NCBI GenBank assembly: GCA_031291905.1
Contig: JARLIC010000015.1
Location: 1-9,326 of the forward strand
Direction: 5' to 3'
Origin: Minisyncoccota bacterium
GTDB taxonomy: Bacteria > Patescibacteriota > Minisyncoccia > UBA6257 > 2-01-FULL-56-20
DNA: 9,326 nucleotides
The position numbers and the translations under genes are program-made. Under the pieces are notes generated by a model. It was not told where the DNA came from and did no database searches. It saw nothing but the letters and a program-made list of their open reading frames with translations. Positions 5,691 through 9,326 of this stretch are shown in pieces (within the stretch, counting starts at the first letter, position 1; each line of letters starts with the position of its first letter).

Positions 5691-7637
5691 ATGGCAAAAA
5701 TAATCGGTATCGATCTTGGGACCACGAACTCGGCCGTCGCCGTCATGAAGAACGGCGAACTGCAGATCCTCGAGAACAGCGAGGGTAACCGCACCACGCC
5801 GTCCATCGTGGCGATCTCGAAGACGAACGAGCGTCTTGTCGGATTGCTCGCAAAACGGCAGTCGGTGACGAATCCGAAGAATACGGTCTTCTCGGTGAAG
5901 CGCCTCATTGGCCGCAAGTTCACCGATCCGGAGGTCCAGCGCGACAAGGCATGGCTGCCGTACGAGATCCAGGCGGGTCCGACGGGCGGCGTGGAAGTGA
6001 AGATGGGCGACAAGTGGTATTCGCCGGAGGAGATCTCTGCATTCATCCTCGGCAAACTGAAGGCCGACGCGGAAGCGCGGCTCGGCGAGAAGGTGGACGA
6101 GGCGGTGATCACCGTGCCGGCATACTTCGACGACTCGCAGAGGCAGGCGACGAAAAACGCGGGCGAGATCGCGGGCCTCAAAGTTGACCGCATCATGAAC
6201 GAGCCGACGGCGGCGGCGTTCGCGTACGGCGTGAACAAGGAGAAGAACCAGAAGATCGTCGTGTACGATTTCGGCGGCGGCACGTTCGACGTGTCGGTGC
6301 TCGAGATGGGCTTCGATCCGGAGACGAAGGAGCAGACGGTGGAGGTCCGCGCGACGGGAGGCGATACGCATCTCGGCGGCGACGACTTCGACAAGAAGAT
6401 CCAGCAGTATCTCGTCGAGGAATACAAGAAGCAGGAGGGCATCGACATCTCGAAGGACCCGCTCGCGGTGCAGCGTTTGAAGGAGGCTGCGGAGCGTGCG
6501 AAGCATGAACTTTCGAGCGCGATGGAGACGGAGATCAACATCCCGTACATCTCTTCCGACGCGAACGGACCGAAGCATTTCCAGATGAAGATGACGCGCG
6601 CCAAGCTCGAGTCGCTTGTGCAGGAGTACATCGATCTTTCGATCAAGCTTACGCAGGAGACGGTGACGGCCGCCGCGCCGAAAGGTGCCGGTTACCAGCT
6701 TTCGGAAATGGACGAGGTGATCCTCGTCGGCGGCCAGACGCGCATGCCCGCAATGCAGGATGCCGTGAAGAAGCTTTTCGGCAAGGAACCGCATCAGGGC
6801 ATCAATCCGGATGAGGTGGTGGCGCTCGGTGCCGGAATCCAGGCGGAGATCCTTTCGGCGAAGGCCGAAGGCAGGAAGACGGAGGGCGAGGTGAAGGACA
6901 TCCTCCTGCTCGACGTGACGCCGCTCTCGCTCAGCATAGAAACGTACGGCGGCGTGGCAACGCCGATGATCCCGAAGAACACGACCGTGCCGACGGCGAA
7001 GACCCAGGTGTTCTCGACCGCCGCCGACAACCAGACCTCGGTCGAGGTGCTCGTGCTGCAGGGCGAACGCCCGATGGCGGCGGACAACAAAGTACTTGCG
7101 CGCTTCATGCTCGACGGCATCCCGCCGTCCCCGCGCGGCATCCCGCAGGTGGAGGTCACGTTCGACATCGACGCGAACGGCATCCTGAACGTGTCCGCAA
7201 AGGACAAGGCGAGCGGCAAGACGCAATCGGTGAAGATCCAGGCGTCGACCAATCTTTCGAAGGATGAGATCGAGAAGCTCAAGAAGGAGGCCGCCGAGCA
7301 CGCCGCGGAGGATATGAAGAAGAAGGAGCTGATCGACGCGCGCAACCAGGCCGAGTCGCTCATCTATCTCACCGAAAAATCCCTGCGCGACGCGGGCGAC
7401 AAGGTTGCGGAGGATATAAAGACCGGCATCAACGAGAAGCTCGAGACGCTGAAGAAGGCAAAGGACGGCGAAGACAAGGCGGCGCTCACGGCCGCGATCG
7501 ATGCGCTTTCGGCGGAGATACAAAAAATAGGGCAGGCGGCGTATAATAAGGACAATGGACCTACGGGAAGTGATAACGGGCAGCCGGCCGACGGTGGCGT
7601 CGGAGAGTCAGGGCCAGAACCTGCTCAATCCGTCTAG
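5691..7637 (+). CDS. dnaK: Molecular chaperone DnaK (Hsp70)
   Basis: DnaK binds exposed hydrophobic segments of client proteins in an ATP-controlled cycle with DnaJ and GrpE in the cytoplasm. The 648 residues are of normal length. The ATPase domain shows IGIDLGTTNSAVAV (5-18), catalytic Lys70, NEPTAAAFAYG with Glu171 (170-180), VYDFGGGTFDVSVLEMG (191-207) and ILVGGQTRMP (344-353). The segment at about 77-100 resembles the stretch found in Gram-negative DnaK and absent from Firmicutes. The interdomain linker DILLLDVTPLSLS (403-415) leads into the substrate domain and a helical lid (about 520-615). The tail (620-648) is Gly/Pro/Ser/Asn-rich and lacks the usual acidic DAEFEE-like end. There is no Shine-Dalgarno. 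The last 83 nt overlap the next gene. Co-expression from the CIRCE promoter is likely. Confidence 0.98.
   Translation: MAKIIGIDLGTTNSAVAVMKNGELQILENSEGNRTTPSIVAISKTNERLVGLLAKRQSVTNPKNTVFSVKRLIGRKFTDPEVQRDKAWLPYEIQAGPTGGVEVKMGDKWYSPEEISAFILGKLKADAEARLGEKVDEAVITVPAYFDDSQRQATKNAGEIAGLKVDRIMNEPTAAAFAYGVNKEKNQKIVVYDFGGGTFDVSVLEMGFDPETKEQTVEVRATGGDTHLGGDDFDKKIQQYLVEEYKKQEGIDISKDPLAVQRLKEAAERAKHELSSAMETEINIPYISSDANGPKHFQMKMTRAKLESLVQEYIDLSIKLTQETVTAAAPKGAGYQLSEMDEVILVGGQTRMPAMQDAVKKLFGKEPHQGINPDEVVALGAGIQAEILSAKAEGRKTEGEVKDILLLDVTPLSLSIETYGGVATPMIPKNTTVPTAKTQVFSTAADNQTSVEVLVLQGERPMAADNKVLARFMLDGIPPSPRGIPQVEVTFDIDANGILNVSAKDKASGKTQSVKIQASTNLSKDEIEKLKKEAAEHAAEDMKKKELIDARNQAESLIYLTEKSLRDAGDKVAEDIKTGINEKLETLKKAKDGEDKAALTAAIDALSAEIQKIGQAAYNKDNGPTGSDNGQPADGGVGESGPEPAQSV
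7542..7547 (+). promoter_or_regulatory. Perfect TATAAT box inside dnaK before the membrane gene
   Basis: A consensus -10, TATAAT, lies within the dnaK codons for Ala-Tyr-Asn-Lys and ends 7 nt before the ATG of the membrane gene. The spacing would give a transcript starting at that ATG. No good -35 is visible about 17 bp upstream, and AAGGA (7548-7552) could instead be a weak, close ribosome site. Possible internal promoter. Confidence 0.4.
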
Positions 7638-8595
7638 CATTACGATCGGCGCAAAGCCGCCGCGCTCCGCGACGTACAAGGCGCTCGCGCTCGACATTGT
7701 CGCGGTGCTTTCCGCCGCGCTCTTCGGGTACGCGTACTACGCCTATCTTGCGCGCGGCCTCGCCGTATGGCCGCTTCTCGCGGCGCTCACATTCTTCGGC
7801 GTACTCGCGGCGCTCCAGGTGTTCCTCGTGAAGAACGCGAAGCGCGCGTTCCCGGCGATCGTCCTCGAGTCGCTCGCGGTCGTCGTATTCTTCTGGCAGG
7901 ACGATCCGCGGATACTCGTGATCACATGGCTCACGGTACTCGCGTTCCTCTCGTGGGGATATCTTTCCGGAAGGAGCCGGCTTGCGAACAGTATCGAGAT
8001 ACCGTTCTTCGGCGCGAGCGGCACGACGCTCGGAAAGTTCACGACCGGACTCCTCATCTTCATGGTGCTCATCTACGCACCCCAGGTCGGCGGCAATCCG
8101 CTCATCGTTTCCCAAAAGAGCTTCAGGACGTTCTTCAACTGGGCGGCGGGCGTGGCGAACGGGTTCTACCCCGGCCTTTCGCTCACCGGCTCCTTCGGGA
8201 ACTTCTCGGAAAGCTTCACGAAGATGGAACTGCAGAACAATCCCAACTTCAAGAACCTGAGCCAGGATCAGCAGAGCGAGGCGATCACCCAGGCGACCAC
8301 GCAGTTCGAGCAGACCTTTTTGGAGAACTCTTCGAGCACGGTCGCCACATCCTCGCCCGCAAGTGACGCGTTCTATAATGTCCTGCAGGGGATGATGAAC
8401 GCATGGCAGGCCCAGTCGGGCGGATGGTTCGTCGTCGGATGGGCCGCGGTGATCTTCATCGCGCTCCGGAGCGTCGGCGTGCTGTTCATCTGGCTTGCGG
8501 AGTTCATCACACTCATCTTTTATGAACTGCTCCTTGCGACGGGATTCATGAAGATCAGCGAGGAGGAACATGTGAGGGAGGTGATAGGGTACTGA
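7555..8595 (+). CDS. Uncharacterised multi-pass membrane protein between dnaK and dnaJ
   Basis: I do not recognise the family. The 346 residues have about seven hydrophobic segments: roughly 44-64, 68-91, 99-114, 119-137, 160-176, 288-308 and 308-328. A large soluble loop (about 180-285) is rich in Asn, Gln, Ser and Thr (e.g. NNPNFKNLSQDQQSEAITQ and SSSTVATSSPASDA) and probably faces outside. The first 40 residues are polar and the tail ends MKISEEEHVREVIGY. The ATG overlaps the dnaK 3' end by 83 nt in another frame; GTG codons at 7570 and 7594 are possible later starts. It is transcribed with dnaK and ends 57 bp before dnaJ, so it is probably heat-shock co-regulated. A role linking membrane or envelope stress to the chaperones is speculation. 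Its reality is supported by the TM pattern and its fit between the genes. Confidence 0.85.
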   Translation: MDLREVITGSRPTVASESQGQNLLNPSSITIGAKPPRSATYKALALDIVAVLSAALFGYAYYAYLARGLAVWPLLAALTFFGVLAALQVFLVKNAKRAFPAIVLESLAVVVFFWQDDPRILVITWLTVLAFLSWGYLSGRSRLANSIEIPFFGASGTTLGKFTTGLLIFMVLIYAPQVGGNPLIVSQKSFRTFFNWAAGVANGFYPGLSLTGSFGNFSESFTKMELQNNPNFKNLSQDQQSEAITQATTQFEQTFLENSSSTVATSSPASDAFYNVLQGMMNAWQAQSGGWFVVGWAAVIFIALRSVGVLFIWLAEFITLIFYELLLATGFMKISEEEHVREVIGY

Positions 8596-8652
8596 AAAAG
8601 GAAAGTCTCAGGGCCCGGATAGCTAAATTCGAAATATAAACCCATTGTTCAA

Positions 8653-9326
8653 ATGAAGGACTATTACGAGACACTCGGCGTTTCCAGGACCGCTTCGGAA
8701 GAAGAGGTCAAAAAGGCGTACCGCAAACTTGCGCATCAATACCATCCCGACAAGGCGGGCGGCAGCGAAGCGAAGTTCAAGGAGATCAACGAGGCGTATC
8801 AGGTGCTTTCCGACAAGAACAAGCGCGCGCAGTACGACCGCACCGGCTCGGCGGACCCCGGCCAGCAGTGGGGCGGGTTTGGCGGCGGCAACGTGAACTG
8901 GGGCGGCATGGGATTCGATCCGTCGCAGTTCGAACAGCAGTTCGGCGACATGGGTGACTTCGGCGACATCTTCGAGGGCATCTTCGGCGGTATGGGCGGG
9001 CGCGAGCACAGGAGGACGTACGAGAAAGGTTCGGATATTGAGGCGCGCGAGGAGGTCACGCTCGAAGAGGCGTTCCGCGGCGTGGCGAAGACCCTGCACT
9101 TCAAGGCGTTCACGCAGTGCGCGAAGTGTGGCGGCAACGGTGCCGAGCCGGGGAGCGATTTTGAAAAGTGCGCGACGTGCGGCGGGCAGGGCCAGGTCCG
9201 CGAACAGCGGCGCACGTTCTTCGGCAATATTTCACAGGTGAAGACGTGTACGAAGTGCCATGGCACGGGACAGATCCCCCGGAAGCCGTGCAGTACATGC
9301 AAGGGCGCCGGACGCACGGAGGCGGC
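8653..9326 (+). CDS. dnaJ: Chaperone protein DnaJ (3' end cut by window edge)
   Basis: DnaJ (Hsp40) delivers clients to DnaK and stimulates its ATPase. About 224 of the usual 370 or so codons are present. The J domain (about 1-63) starts MKDYYETLGVSRTASEEEVKK and carries the essential His31-Pro32-Asp33. A Gly/Phe-rich region follows (about 74-117, with DIFEGIFGG). The zinc-binding domain then has all four CxxCxGxG repeats: CAKCGGNG, CATCGGQG, CTKCHGTG and CSTCKGAG. That makes it a type I DnaJ with both zinc sites intact. The C-terminal substrate-binding domain continues past the window edge. There is no Shine-Dalgarno; a TATAAA (8635-8640) lies 12 nt upstream without a clear -35. It is the last visible gene of the operon. 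Identity is secure. Confidence 0.97.
   Translation, partial: MKDYYETLGVSRTASEEEVKKAYRKLAHQYHPDKAGGSEAKFKEINEAYQVLSDKNKRAQYDRTGSADPGQQWGGFGGGNVNWGGMGFDPSQFEQQFGDMGDFGDIFEGIFGGMGGREHRRTYEKGSDIEAREEVTLEEAFRGVAKTLHFKAFTQCAKCGGNGAEPGSDFEKCATCGGQGQVREQRRTFFGNISQVKTCTKCHGTGQIPRKPCSTCKGAGRTEA

Noticed and set aside
5679..7523. 614-codon open frame on the minus strand opposite dnaK
   Set aside because: It lies antisense to an unmistakable DnaK, is rich in Arg, Leu and His as expected from a reversed high-GC codon pattern, and shows no recognisable domain.
7561..8571. 336-codon minus-strand frame opposite the membrane gene
   Set aside because: Its composition is dominated by Arg/Glu repeats typical of an antisense shadow; the plus frame gives coherent transmembrane helices.
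8596..8652. Separate dnaJ promoter or terminator in the gap before dnaJ
   Set aside because: TATAAA is present without a -35, and the GGGCCC palindrome is too short for a terminator and has no T-run.
1..9326. tRNA, rRNA, CRISPR array, insertion sequence or prophage
   Set aside because: I saw no cloverleaf, no regularly spaced direct repeats, no transposase or integrase motifs, and no terminal inverted repeats with target duplications.

Overview
The window looks like ordinary chromosome from a bacterium with a compact, mid-to-high GC genome that uses the standard bacterial code (TGA ends corA, grpE and the membrane gene). Three traits suggest, but do not prove, a member of the Candidate Phyla Radiation (Patescibacteria, Parcubacteria-like): a very short HrcA, almost no Shine-Dalgarno sequences, and an unrecognised multi-pass membrane gene inside the dnaK-dnaJ cluster. 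The taxonomic call is inference.

Layout. The left 3.7 kb is read on the minus strand in the order corA (divalent-cation transporter) -> cysS (cysteinyl-tRNA synthetase) -> dnaB (replicative helicase, cut by the left window edge close to its C-terminus). The corA stop overlaps the cysS start, and a 63-bp gap holding an imperfect inverted repeat and two A7 tracts separates cysS from dnaB. The 3' third of cysS is clearly more AT-rich than the rest of the gene.

A divergent intergenic region (about 3724-3846) carries a candidate corA promoter on one side and, on the other, a palindrome, a possible -10 and a strong Shine-Dalgarno for a stand-alone 144-codon gene of unknown function. That gene ends at a clear intrinsic terminator (4297-4329).

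The right 5 kb is a heat-shock chaperone operon on the plus strand: hrcA (short repressor), grpE (nucleotide exchange factor), dnaK (Hsp70), an unknown 7-TM protein, and dnaJ (J-domain co-chaperone, cut by the right edge). A one-mismatch CIRCE operator (TTGGCACTC-N9-GATTGCCAA) overlaps the -35 and spacer of a good sigma-70 promoter before hrcA, so the operon is probably HrcA-autoregulated. DnaK, DnaJ and GrpE form the ATP-driven folding machine.

The less ordinary elements are -10 boxes placed 6-8 nt before the start codons of corA, hrcA and the membrane gene (possible leaderless transcripts), a 12-codon mini-ORF stopping one base before dnaK, an 83-nt dnaK/membrane-gene overlap, an SMN instead of GMN motif in CorA, and Asp in place of a zinc-ligand Cys in CysRS. 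I found no RNA gene, mobile element or CRISPR array.
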